Made by a program: the position numbers and the translations under genes
DNA from: SW4 sp042466115
GTDB taxonomy: Bacteria > Pseudomonadota > Alphaproteobacteria > Rhodobacterales > Rhodobacteraceae
DNA: 64,000 nucleotides
Direction: 5' to 3'
Assembly (NCBI RefSeq): GCF_042466115.1
Contig: NZ_JAXHBQ010000001.1
Span: 1,178,001 to 1,242,000, forward strand
Notes under the pieces: model-generated
What the model saw: only the letters and a program-made list of their open reading frames with translations
Told to the model about the DNA's origin: nothing
Database searches by the model: none
Shown here: one piece after another, positions 54,284 to 63,534 of the stretch
How positions within the stretch are numbered: the first letter of the stretch is position 1
How the letters are laid out: every line of letters starts with the position of its first letter

Positions 54284-55668
54284 GCGGTGATCCGTTCTTT
54301 GATGATGGTTTGCAGGGCGGACAGGTCGTTGGCAACGCGGGTGACACGTTCGTCGCGCGCGAACAGATCGGCCATATGGGGGGGCAGTGCGGGGCGCGTG
54401 CCTGTGGCCTGTTCCACTGCATCGGGGAATTTCGCGGGGTGGGCAGTGGCCAGCGTGACCATCGGGGTCGGCCCCAGATGATCGTTGGCAACGCGCACGC
54501 CGACAGCGGTGTGCGGACAGAACACTTCGTTGGTCACGCCAATTTGGCCACCGATTGTCGCCAGCGTTTCATCCTCGGATACGCGGCCGGATGCAAAAGT
54601 GTCGCGCAGCATCTGATAGGCCCCCTGGCTGATCTTGAACCCGCCTTTGTTCTTCAGATCATCCATCTGCTGCGCAACCACAGCACCGTCCTGCCCATAG
54701 GCATAAAACAACGCGCGCTCAAAATTGGACGAGACCTGAATATCCATCGATGGGCTGATGGATGGCGTGACGCCCTCCTTCACTTGCTCACCCGTTTGCA
54801 GGGTGCGGTGCAGGATATCGTTCTGGTTCGTCGCGACGACCAACTGGTCAATCGGCAGGCCCATTTCCTTGGCGATGTAGCCCGCGAAGATGTCACCGAA
54901 ATTGCCCGTTGGCACGGTGAAACTGACCTTGCGATGCGGTGCGCCAAGGCTGACAGCGCTGCTGAAGTAGTAAACAACCTGCGCCAACACGCGGCCCCAG
55001 TTGATGCTGTTCACACCGGCAAGGCTAACCTCGTCGCGGAAATCGAAATCGTTGAACATATCCTTCAGTGCGGCTTGGCAATCATCGAAATCGCCATCGA
55101 CAGCCAACGCATGCACATTGGATTCGGACGGTGTGGTCATCTGGCGGCGCTGCACTTCGGACACGCGGCCATGCGGGAACAGGATAAACACATCAACGTT
55201 AGACAGCCCCTTGAAGGCTTCGATCGCGGCTGACCCCGTATCGCCCGATGTGGCCCCGACAATCGTGATCCGCTCACCGGACCGCGACAGCGACGCCTGA
55301 AACATCTGACCGATCAACTGCATGGCGAAATCCTTGAACGCCAGCGTGGGGCCATGGAACAGTTCCAGCAGGAAATGATTTGGCGCAAGTTGCACCAACG
55401 GCGCGCGCGCGACGTGGCCAAAGCCACTGTAAGCCGCATTGATCAACCCACGAAATTCGCCGTCCGTGAAGGTATCCCCGATGAACGGGCGCATCACGGT
55501 GAACGCGATATCCTCGTAAGACTGCCCTGCCATCGCGGCGATCTGGTCAGCCGACAGGGTCGGGATCATGTCAGGCACATAAAGCCCGCCATCGCGCGCA
55601 AGGCCCGTCATCATCGCCTGTTCAAACGTCAATTTGGGCGCCTGCCCGCGGGTCGAGATATATTGCAT
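54280..55668 (-). CDS. thrC: Threonine synthase
   Basis: This makes threonine from O-phosphohomoserine with PLP. The 462-residue length fits the longer bacterial/fungal type. The PLP lysine is in LAFKDFAMQLIGQM, preceded by ATSGDTGSAAIEAFKG-like phosphate binding (VGATSGDTGSAAIEAF). YISTRGQAPKLTFEQAMMTGLARDGGLYVP is the classic N-terminus. The start is 1 bp after the SURF1 stop, and the gene overlaps the M16 gene by 4 bp. Confidence 0.95.
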   Translation of the reverse strand: MQYISTRGQAPKLTFEQAMMTGLARDGGLYVPDMIPTLSADQIAAMAGQSYEDIAFTVMRPFIGDTFTDGEFRGLINAAYSGFGHVARAPLVQLAPNHFLLELFHGPTLAFKDFAMQLIGQMFQASLSRSGERITIVGATSGDTGSAAIEAFKGLSNVDVFILFPHGRVSEVQRRQMTTPSESNVHALAVDGDFDDCQAALKDMFNDFDFRDEVSLAGVNSINWGRVLAQVVYYFSSAVSLGAPHRKVSFTVPTGNFGDIFAGYIAKEMGLPIDQLVVATNQNDILHRTLQTGEQVKEGVTPSISPSMDIQVSSNFERALFYAYGQDGAVVAQQMDDLKNKGGFKISQGAYQMLRDTFASGRVSEDETLATIGGQIGVTNEVFCPHTAVGVRVANDHLGPTPMVTLATAHPAKFPDAVEQATGTRPALPPHMADLFARDERVTRVANDLSALQTIIKERITA

Positions 55669-55669
55669 C

Positions 55670-56344
55670 TTAGTCCTTAGTGCGCAGGATGCGCGTGATC
55701 CAAAACAGGGTCATGATGGCCCAGACGACAGCCAACAGAAACCATGTAATTGCATAGTTCAGGTGATCGTTTTTGATGCCGCTGGTGTCAACGGGCAAGG
55801 GCGCGATCCGCGCATCCAATCCGTCAGCGTTGTTCAAAACCACCATGATCGGCAGGGTATCAAGGGCAGCGGCCATCGCCGCGACATCACGCCCGAACCA
55901 GATATTCTTGCCAAGGTCCGGCGCGGGGGTGGACGCATTCACATCATCGGGCCAGACCAGATTACCCGTGCCGTTCAACGGACCAAGGCTGCGCGGCGCG
56001 TCTTTGGCATCCAGCGCAATCAACCCCTGATCCAGCAGGATGCGCCGCCCGTCTTGCAGTTGCAGCGCAGTGATGGCGCGATATCCCGTCCCTTGGGCGG
56101 TGCCCGACGTCAGTACATGCAGCTCCTCACCCACGGGGACGCCTGCAAATTCCACCGCCATATAGGCATCACGCGCAGCACCGGGGTCGTCTGGCACGGC
56201 CAGGGGCGCTGCGGCCAGGCGGGCGTTGATATCGGCCAGCACGCCCTCTTTCCACGCGAGCCGGTCGACCTGCCAGAATCCCAGCCACAGCAGGATGGCG
56301 ATACCGCCAAGGCCAAGAACAAGTGGAAAGATCAGACGCGCCAT
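55670..56344 (-). CDS. SURF1 family cytochrome oxidase assembly protein
   Basis: This 224-residue inner-membrane assembly factor has two transmembrane helices: residues 3-20 and near 195-215 (YAITWFLLAVVWAIMTLFWI). GFWQVDRLAWKE and the C-terminal GIKNDHLNYAITWF are characteristic SURF1 segments. SURF1 helps insert haem a into subunit I. It sits after ctaE and just before thrC in the cta operon. Confidence 0.9.
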   Translation of the reverse strand: MARLIFPLVLGLGGIAILLWLGFWQVDRLAWKEGVLADINARLAAAPLAVPDDPGAARDAYMAVEFAGVPVGEELHVLTSGTAQGTGYRAITALQLQDGRRILLDQGLIALDAKDAPRSLGPLNGTGNLVWPDDVNASTPAPDLGKNIWFGRDVAAMAAALDTLPIMVVLNNADGLDARIAPLPVDTSGIKNDHLNYAITWFLLAVVWAIMTLFWITRILRTKD

Positions 56345-56444
56345 GCGGGGGCCGCTCCGGTGTCAGAATGCGAAACGCGCGAGGGGTTCTCGCGCGTCTC
56401 TGGTCTTGTGCAAAGCTGGCAAAGGGTCAACCCCTGTCAGTGCG

Positions 56445-57245
56445 TCAGGCACCCCAAACGTAGATCGAGGCGAACAGGAACAGCCAGACCACATCAACAA
56501 AGTGCCAATACCATGCGGCAGCTTCAAAGCCGATGTGCTTTTCGGGGGTGAAGTGGCCCGCATAAACGCGCATCAGGCAGACGAACAGGAAGATCGTGCC
56601 GATGATCACGTGGAAACCGTGAAAACCCGTCGCCATAAAGAAGTTCGCGCCGTAAATGTTACCGGCAAGGCCGAACGCCGCGTGGCTGTATTCATAGGCC
56701 TGAAACACCGTAAAGATCGCGCCAAGCGCAATCGCCAGGATCAGCCCCTGCTTGATGTCACGGCGGTTGTTTTCATGCACCAGCGCGTGGTGCGCCCATG
56801 TTGCAGCCGCACCCGAACACAGCAGGATCAGTGTATTCATCAACGGCAGGTGCCAGGGATCAAAGGTTTCAATGCCAACCGGCGGCCAGACGCCATCAAC
56901 CAGCGGGCTTTCAGGGCCCATGGGGTAAAGCGCGTGCTTGAAAAAGCTCCAGAACCAAGCGGCAAAGAACATCACTTCGGACATGATGAACATGATGAAG
57001 CCATAGCGCAGACCGATGCGGACCACGGGCGTGTGATCGCCCACTTCGCTTTCGACAATCACGTCAGCCCACCAGCCATACATGCAGTAAAGCACACCGG
57101 CGAGACCGATCAGGAACATCCACGGGCCGTTGTCCTGCATCCACATGACACCGCCAAACAGCATGATGAACGCGCCCAGCGCTGACAGCAGCGGCCAGAT
57201 AGAGGGGTTCAGAATGTGATAGTCGTGGTTCTTTTCGTGCGCCAT
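56445..57245 (-). CDS. ctaE: Cytochrome c oxidase subunit III
   Basis: This is a 266-residue, seven-helix membrane subunit of the aa3 oxidase. MAHEKNHDYHILNPSIWPLL starts the protein; RYGFIMFIMSEVMFFAAWFW and GFHGFHVIIGTIFL with conserved histidines and glutamate are typical. The ATG at 57245 is preferred over an in-frame start at 57266 on the strength of the family start. It stabilises subunit I, whose gene (ctaD) is not in the window. Confidence 0.95.
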   Translation of the reverse strand: MAHEKNHDYHILNPSIWPLLSALGAFIMLFGGVMWMQDNGPWMFLIGLAGVLYCMYGWWADVIVESEVGDHTPVVRIGLRYGFIMFIMSEVMFFAAWFWSFFKHALYPMGPESPLVDGVWPPVGIETFDPWHLPLMNTLILLCSGAAATWAHHALVHENNRRDIKQGLILAIALGAIFTVFQAYEYSHAAFGLAGNIYGANFFMATGFHGFHVIIGTIFLFVCLMRVYAGHFTPEKHIGFEAAAWYWHFVDVVWLFLFASIYVWGA

Positions 57246-57296
57246 GTTGGTCTTCCCTATTCCCAAGTCTGGGGCCCATTCAGTTGGGCTTGGTGG

Positions 57297-57902
57297 TTAG
57301 TTCAAATCTATGGCGGGTGTCTCCGCCGGTGTCAAAGGGGCAAGTGCGGCCTGCGCGTCATCTTCGGGCAGGTCGATCTGGTAAAACGTGTAACTCAGCG
57401 TGATCGTGTGGACATATTGCCCCTCGCGATCGTCGACGATGGCGGGGTCCACGAAAAACGTCACGGGCATCAGCACGCTTTCGCCCGGTTGCAACACCTG
57501 CTCGGTAAAGCAGAAGCAGTCGATCTTGTCGAAAAAGCCGCCCGCCTCGTAGGGGGTGACGTTATAGGACGCCTGCCCCGCGATGGGCTGATCAGTCGGA
57601 TTGGTCGCCTCGTAAAAGGCCAGTCCGGTTTCACCGATGCGCAGGGTCATTTCACGTTCTACCGGTTTGAACGTCCAGGGCATGTCGCGTTCAAGGCTGC
57701 CATCAAAGCGGATGGTAATGGTCTGGTCCAGAACCGTGTCACTGCCCGCTTCGGCCACGTTTGTGGTTCCGCCAAAACCGGTGACACGGCAGAACCAGTC
57801 GTAAAACGGCACCGATGCCCAGGCAAGGCCACCCATCAAGAGCACAACGGCCACGGTCTGCGCCAAGGTGCGCTGCGGTCCCTGAAGGCGAGGCAGAATC
57901 AT
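57297..57902 (-). CDS. ctaG: Cytochrome c oxidase assembly protein CtaG (Cox11-like)
   Basis: This 201-residue copper chaperone delivers copper to the CuB site of subunit I. An N-terminal helix (TVAVVLLMGGLAWASVPFYDWFC) anchors it with the functional domain in the periplasm. The copper motif CFCF is present in KIDCFCFTEQVLQPGE, and PVTFFVDPAI follows. It overlaps the small membrane protein gene by 4 bp and precedes ctaE by 51 bp. Confidence 0.93.
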   Translation of the reverse strand: MILPRLQGPQRTLAQTVAVVLLMGGLAWASVPFYDWFCRVTGFGGTTNVAEAGSDTVLDQTITIRFDGSLERDMPWTFKPVEREMTLRIGETGLAFYEATNPTDQPIAGQASYNVTPYEAGGFFDKIDCFCFTEQVLQPGESVLMPVTFFVDPAIVDDREGQYVHTITLSYTFYQIDLPEDDAQAALAPLTPAETPAIDLN

Positions 57903-58117
57903 TGCGCGCCCTCCTCTGTGGCGTCGATCACGGCGGGTTCAAGCTGTGGTCGGGCCACATGATCAAAACGTTCCATCTGGGCAATACTGGGCAGGTTCAG
58001 AACCTTGACAACCGTCAGCCCGAACACAATCGCAATGAACCCAAGCAGCAACAACAAGACACCCCTGTTGCGGCCGCTGCGGCGCTGGTGGATTTCGTGT
58101 TCAACGTGAAGTGCCAT
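57899..58117 (-). CDS. Small membrane protein in the cta operon (CoxF-like)
   Basis: This 72-residue single-pass protein begins MALHVEHEIHQRRSGRNRG and then has one hydrophobic helix, VLLLLLGFIAIVFGLTVVKVL. It overlaps ctaB at its start by 1 bp and ctaG at its end by 4 bp. Equivalents in this position in Rhodobacteraceae are sometimes called CoxF. It may assist oxidase assembly, but no direct evidence is visible. An in-frame start at 58138 is less likely. Confidence 0.8.
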   Translation of the reverse strand: MALHVEHEIHQRRSGRNRGVLLLLLGFIAIVFGLTVVKVLNLPSIAQMERFDHVARPQLEPAVIDATEEGAQ

Positions 58118-59052
58118 TACCAGCCCCCCAAGCCCCAAGGCCGCAGGGCAGCCTCGGCCAAAAGCGCACCAAAGTGCAGGAACAGATAGTAAAGCGAGAT
58201 TTTGAAAACGTGCTTTTCAAGGGCGTAGTTGTCGGCCTCGGCGTCCGCCTCGACGCGGCGCCAGATGTCATAGGCGCCTTTCAGGAACCATGCATTCAGC
58301 ACCAAAGCGGTCGCTAGATAGATCGGCCCGCCAATAGACGTAAACGCGATGCCAAGCGCCACTGGCACCAGCGCGATTGTGTAGCCCAGCACGTGGTTGC
58401 GCGTGACACGGCGACCATGTGTTTCGGTCAGCATCGGCACGCCGGCATCGCCGTAGTCGGATTTCACGAACAGGGCCAGCGCCCAGAAATGCGGCGGCGT
58501 CCACATGAAGATCAGCGCGAACATCAGCAGGCTTTCGAGCGATACGCCGCCCGTGGCAACGGCCCAGCCGATCATCGGCGGGAAGGCCCCCGCCGCACCG
58601 CCAATGACGATGTTGTGCGGTGTCGACCGTTTCAGCCACATGGAATAGACCACGGCGTAGAAAAAGATCGTGAAGGCCAACAGACCGGCCGCAAGGAAAT
58701 TGGCCGCCAGCGCCAGCAGGATCACGGCAAAGCCCGACAGGGCCAGACCAATCGCCAGCGCTTCACCCGGCTGGACACGGCCCGCAGGGATCGGGCGGTT
58801 GGCCGTGCGCTTCATCAGCACGTCGATGTCCGCGTCCCACCACATGTTCAACGCACCCGACGCGCCCGCGCCCACGGCGATGCACAGCACGGCCACGAAA
58901 CCGATGAAGGGATGAACCGCAACCGGCGCGACCAGCAAACCGACCAGCGCCGTGAACACGACCAAAGACATCACGCGCGGCTTGAGCAGGGCAAAATAAT
59001 CGCCCATCTGTGCCTCGTGCTGTTTGGTCTCTGGCAGGCTTGCGTCTGTCAT
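58117..59052 (-). CDS. ctaB: Protoheme IX farnesyltransferase (haem O synthase)
   Basis: This 311-residue, polytopic UbiA-family enzyme adds a farnesyl tail to haem b, making haem O on the way to haem a. The aspartate-rich motif is NMWWDADIDVLMKRTANRPIP, and the second is ALFVKSDYGDAGVPML, with WTPPHFWALA between them. It is the second gene after ctaC, with a cluster of inverted repeats in the gap. Confidence 0.95.
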   Translation of the reverse strand: MTDASLPETKQHEAQMGDYFALLKPRVMSLVVFTALVGLLVAPVAVHPFIGFVAVLCIAVGAGASGALNMWWDADIDVLMKRTANRPIPAGRVQPGEALAIGLALSGFAVILLALAANFLAAGLLAFTIFFYAVVYSMWLKRSTPHNIVIGGAAGAFPPMIGWAVATGGVSLESLLMFALIFMWTPPHFWALALFVKSDYGDAGVPMLTETHGRRVTRNHVLGYTIALVPVALGIAFTSIGGPIYLATALVLNAWFLKGAYDIWRRVEADAEADNYALEKHVFKISLYYLFLHFGALLAEAALRPWGLGGW

Positions 59053-59068
59053 CTGGTCCTCAAGGGGC

Positions 59069-59151
59069 GTGGGTTGAAACCCACCTTACAAAACAGTGTG
59101 GGTTCATAACCCACATTACGGGATTGCGGGTAAGGTGGGTTATGAACCCAC
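59069..59151. repeat. Three copies of a GTGGGTT/AACCCAC palindrome
   Basis: GTGGGTT-N2-AACCCAC occurs at 59069-59084, then GTGGGTT-CAT-AACCCAC at 59098-59114 (extended as TGTGGGTT..AACCCACA), and GTGGGTT-ATG-AACCCAC at 59135-59151. All lie in the gap between ctaC and ctaB. Beyond the cores, the outer arms (GGGGC before the first copy with CCTTA after it, and TAAGG before the third with CCGCCCC after it) also pair, so a large folded structure is possible. It looks like a dispersed palindromic (REP-like) element; no other copy was noticed in this window. It might shape mRNA ends between ctaC and ctaB. Confidence 0.75.
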
Positions 59152-59158
59152 CCGCCCC

Positions 59159-60019
59159 TTAGGCAGGGAATTCTTCCTGCGCACCGGCCAGCCATGCGTC
59201 ATAGACCTCCTGGCTGACAACCTTGACGGTGATCGGCATATAGGCGTGATCCTTGCCGCAAAGCTCGGAACACTGGCCGAAATAGATACCCTCTTGCTCG
59301 GCGGCGAACCAAAGCTGCGCAAGGCGGCCGGGCACCGCATCCTGCTTGACGCCAAAGGCCGGGATCGTCCACGAGTGGATCACATCCGCACCCGTGACCT
59401 GCATCACCACAGTCGCACCAACGGGAACAATCACCGATGTATCCGTGGCAAGGCGGAATTCGTCATCCGAATACCCGGCCTCGGCCAGCTGCGCCGAAAT
59501 CCCGTCATTCAGGTTTCCTTCGCCGTAACCGATCATGTAGCTTTCAAAGAACACGCCCTCGTCAAGGTATTCATAGCTCCAATACCACTGATAACCGGTG
59601 ACTTTGATGGTGATATCGGCCTCGGGAATTTCCTGCTGCTTGAACAGGACGGGCAAGGAAAACGCGCCGATCACCACAAGGATCACAACCGGCACGATCG
59701 TCCAGGCCACTTCGAGGGGCGAATTATGCGTGAATGTCGCGGCATTCGGGTTCGCACGTGCGTTGTAGCGCAAGATCACAAAGGCCAGCAGACCCGTGAC
59801 AAACAGCGTGATCACAGTGATGATCACCAGCAACATTCCGTCAAGCCAGTGCAAGTCGCGCGCCAGTTCCGTCGCGGCGGGTTGCCAACCCATTTCACCG
59901 TCTGTCGGCGCACCGACGATTTCCAGATCTTCGATGGCCGTTTGTGCCGCGACACCTGTGGCGAGAAGTGCGGCGCCTGCTGCGGCCCCGAGCTTGGTGA
60001 CGAAATTGGTCATTCGCAT
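59159..60019 (-). CDS. ctaC: Cytochrome c oxidase subunit II
   Basis: This is the 286-residue CuA-bearing subunit of the aa3 oxidase. A signal or first hydrophobic region (MRMTNFVTKLGAAAGAALLA) is followed by two membrane helices (LLVIITVITLFVTGLLAFV; WTIVPVVILVVIGAFSLPVL). The periplasmic CuA domain has QYQWYWSYEY-like WYWSYEY and the ligand cluster CSELCGKDHAYMP. The start at 60019 follows GCAGGG; the ATG at 60013 is an alternative. It heads the cta operon. A near-perfect FNR-type box lies upstream at 60178-60193. Confidence 0.94.
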   Translation of the reverse strand: MRMTNFVTKLGAAAGAALLATGVAAQTAIEDLEIVGAPTDGEMGWQPAATELARDLHWLDGMLLVIITVITLFVTGLLAFVILRYNARANPNAATFTHNSPLEVAWTIVPVVILVVIGAFSLPVLFKQQEIPEADITIKVTGYQWYWSYEYLDEGVFFESYMIGYGEGNLNDGISAQLAEAGYSDDEFRLATDTSVIVPVGATVVMQVTGADVIHSWTIPAFGVKQDAVPGRLAQLWFAAEQEGIYFGQCSELCGKDHAYMPITVKVVSQEVYDAWLAGAQEEFPA

Positions 60020-60177
60020 ATCATACCCTGCTTTGATGGTGCCCTGTGGCACCTGTCGTGAGTTGTCCGTGAAAGGCGCGTTGCCACACCCGACACGGAA
60101 TCCCGTTGTATCCATAAGCGGTCATCCCATATCGTGCGCAGTAACTCAAGAACGAGAGTTGCGGCAAACGGACGCTT

Positions 60178-60193
60178 TTTGACCTAGATCAAA
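60178..60193. promoter_or_regulatory. FNR-like box between ctaC and tldD
   Basis: TTTGACCTAGATCAAA resembles the FNR/FnrL consensus TTGAT-N4-ATCAA with one mismatch in the first arm. It lies 24 bp before tldD and about 160 bp before the ctaC start, so it best fits control of the cta operon by oxygen. Binding is predicted only. Confidence 0.55.
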
Positions 60194-60215
60194 GCCCAAG
60201 GAAGGAAACCGCCAA

Positions 60216-61633
<1,418 letters not shown>

Positions 61634-61637
<4 letters not shown>

Positions 61638-62098
61638 CACGCTGGCCTGCGATCCACACGACTGTCGGCGGGCAACGGCATCTGACAGGCAGGATTTACG
61701 CTGGCCTTCTGGCGCTCATGCTGATCGTCGTGCCGGCTTGCGGGGTTATGGTCGCGGTTGTCGCAGGCTGGATGGGCAACGGCCTGAACGGCAGCGGACC
61801 GATGTCAGTTCTTGCGCTGGTCGGCGTGTTTCTTGGCTATTCGCCGATCCTGTCGTGGGCGGGGCTGTTGATTGGCATGCCGCTTTCGGTTCTGGCGATG
61901 TCCAAAGGCAAAGCGGGCTGGCTGGTCGCGCTTGCTGCCGGAGCAATCGCTGGCGGCCTCATCGGGCTATTGCTGCAAGCTGTTGTCGTGACCGCGCCCT
62001 TTGGCGCGCTGTTCGGCGGGCTCTATTGGCTGTTCACGCGCTGGTTGGCCCCCGCGGCCCTCTTGTTGCAGCTTGATCAGGGCGGGTCCCCAGCTTAG
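61634..62098 (+). CDS. Small multi-pass membrane protein
   Basis: This 154-residue protein starts with GTG at 61634 (overlap GTGA with tldD) and begins TRWPAIHTTVGGQRHLTGRI. It has four hydrophobic helices, the first near YAGLLALMLIVVPACGVM and the last around FGALFGGLYWLFTRW. I do not recognise the family. Co-translation with tldD suggests an operon, perhaps with a membrane role; its function is unknown. A longer frame from 61565 sits inside tldD and is not preferred. Confidence 0.6.
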
Positions 62099-62118
62099 CG
62101 GACCGATATGGTGGCGAC

Positions 62119-62148
62119 CCATACGGTTTCCATACGCTTTCCATACGC
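62119..62148. repeat. Three CCATACG direct repeats at 11-bp spacing upstream of dprA
   Basis: CCATACG starts at 62119, 62130 and 62141, each followed by a T-rich linker (first gTTT, second cTTT, third CGTTTTT after one base). The 11-bp period puts the repeats on one face of the helix. They lie between the membrane protein (stop 62098) and dprA (62265). Possible roles are a regulator binding site or a small terminator leader; neither is proven. Confidence 0.6.
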
Positions 62149-62264
62149 CGTTTTTCGGCCCCTGTTTGGCTGACGCGTAACTCTAAGGGGCGATATCGCG
62201 CGTCTTCACCTCTCGTTAACCCAGACGGTCTAAACCTGATTCTGCAACAGGCGGAGGACAGGGA

Positions 62265-63407
62265 ATGACCGAAGAACGACTTTCTTCCACTCACCCCCCA
62301 CTCCCACCCACCACGGAAGATGATCGGCTGAACTGGCTTCGTCTGTTGCGCTCGCGTCGCGTTGGGATAGTGACGTTTTACCGCCTTTTGGCCGAACATG
62401 GCACCGCACGCGCCGCCCTTGATGCGCTGCCCGATGTGGCCCGCGCCGCTGGTGTCACTGATTATGAAATCTGCCCTGAAGGCGTTGTTCTTGCTGAATT
62501 AAAAACCGCACACCGTTCCCGTGCGCGGATGTTGTGTATCGGCGAGGCTGATTACCCCGCCCATCTGGCCGAAATCGACAGCCCGCCCCCAATTCTGTGG
62601 TGCATCGGCGATACTGCCCTGCTCAAACGCCCGCTGATCGCCATGGTCGGCGCACGCAATGCGTCCTCCTTGGGGACACGCATGACCAAACACCTGGCCA
62701 GCGATCTGGCCAAAGCTGGCTTTGTTGTCGTGTCGGGCCTCGCGCGCGGCGTTGATGCCGCTGCCCATCTGGCCGCCCTTGATGGTGGCACCGTGGCTGT
62801 GCAGGCGGGTGGCGTAGATGTCGTATATCCCATTGAAAACAGCGCATTAGCCGACCAGATTGGCCTTAAGGGGTTGCGCATTTCCGACCAACCCATGGGT
62901 GTGCAACCGCAGGCACGCCATTTCCCAGCCCGCAACCGGATCATTTCCGGCCTTGGTCAGGCCGTTGTCGTGGTCGAGGCTGCGGCGAAATCGGGCAGCC
63001 TGATCACCGCACGCAATGCATTGGATCAAGGGCGCGATGTGCTGGCCGTGCCCGGCCACCCGTTTGATGCCCGCGCATCGGGGTGCAATATGCTGCTGCG
63101 TGACGGCGCGACGCTGGTGCGCAACGCCCAGGATGTGATTGATGCGCTTGCGCCGATGGCAGAACAGCAAACAGCCGAATTACCCCTTGATCCGCCCACC
63201 CCAGCGCCGAAGAAATCCAGCCTGCGTGATACCGCAAAGCTGCACAGCCGTATCCTATCGCAGCTTGGCCCCTCGCCATTGGCCGAGGATCAGTTGATCC
63301 GCGATCTGGCTCGCCCTGCGACGGAAATCGCACCGGTCCTTCTGGACCTCGAACTTGATGGCAAGATCCAGCGCCAACCGGGCGGGTTGCTGTCACGGGT
63401 GAACTGA
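62265..63407 (+). CDS. dprA: DNA processing protein DprA
   Basis: DprA protects incoming single-stranded DNA and loads RecA in natural transformation. At 380 residues it has an N-terminal SAM-like region (NWLRLLRSRRVGIVTFYRLL), the Rossmann-fold DprA core (VGARNASSLGTRMTKHLASDLAKAGF, VSGLARGVDAAAHLAAL, SGSLITARNALDQGR, VPGHPFDARASGCN) and a C-terminal winged helix (SSLRDTAKLHSRILSQLG). A GGAGGACAGGGA ribosome site precedes the ATG. dprA-topA order is common in alphaproteobacteria. Confidence 0.95.
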   Translation: MTEERLSSTHPPLPPTTEDDRLNWLRLLRSRRVGIVTFYRLLAEHGTARAALDALPDVARAAGVTDYEICPEGVVLAELKTAHRSRARMLCIGEADYPAHLAEIDSPPPILWCIGDTALLKRPLIAMVGARNASSLGTRMTKHLASDLAKAGFVVVSGLARGVDAAAHLAALDGGTVAVQAGGVDVVYPIENSALADQIGLKGLRISDQPMGVQPQARHFPARNRIISGLGQAVVVVEAAAKSGSLITARNALDQGRDVLAVPGHPFDARASGCNMLLRDGATLVRNAQDVIDALAPMAEQQTAELPLDPPTPAPKKSSLRDTAKLHSRILSQLGPSPLAEDQLIRDLARPATEIAPVLLDLELDGKIQRQPGGLLSRVN

Positions 63408-63534
63408 ACACCAGCCAACGAAGCCCGTGATTTGCGTCACCTGCGCGCAAGTTTCACAAGGCCCGTTGACAATCCCCCACGCCCCCCCACATGTTGCCGC
63501 GCCAGTGCCCCATGTTCGTTTGCAAAGGATTCCC

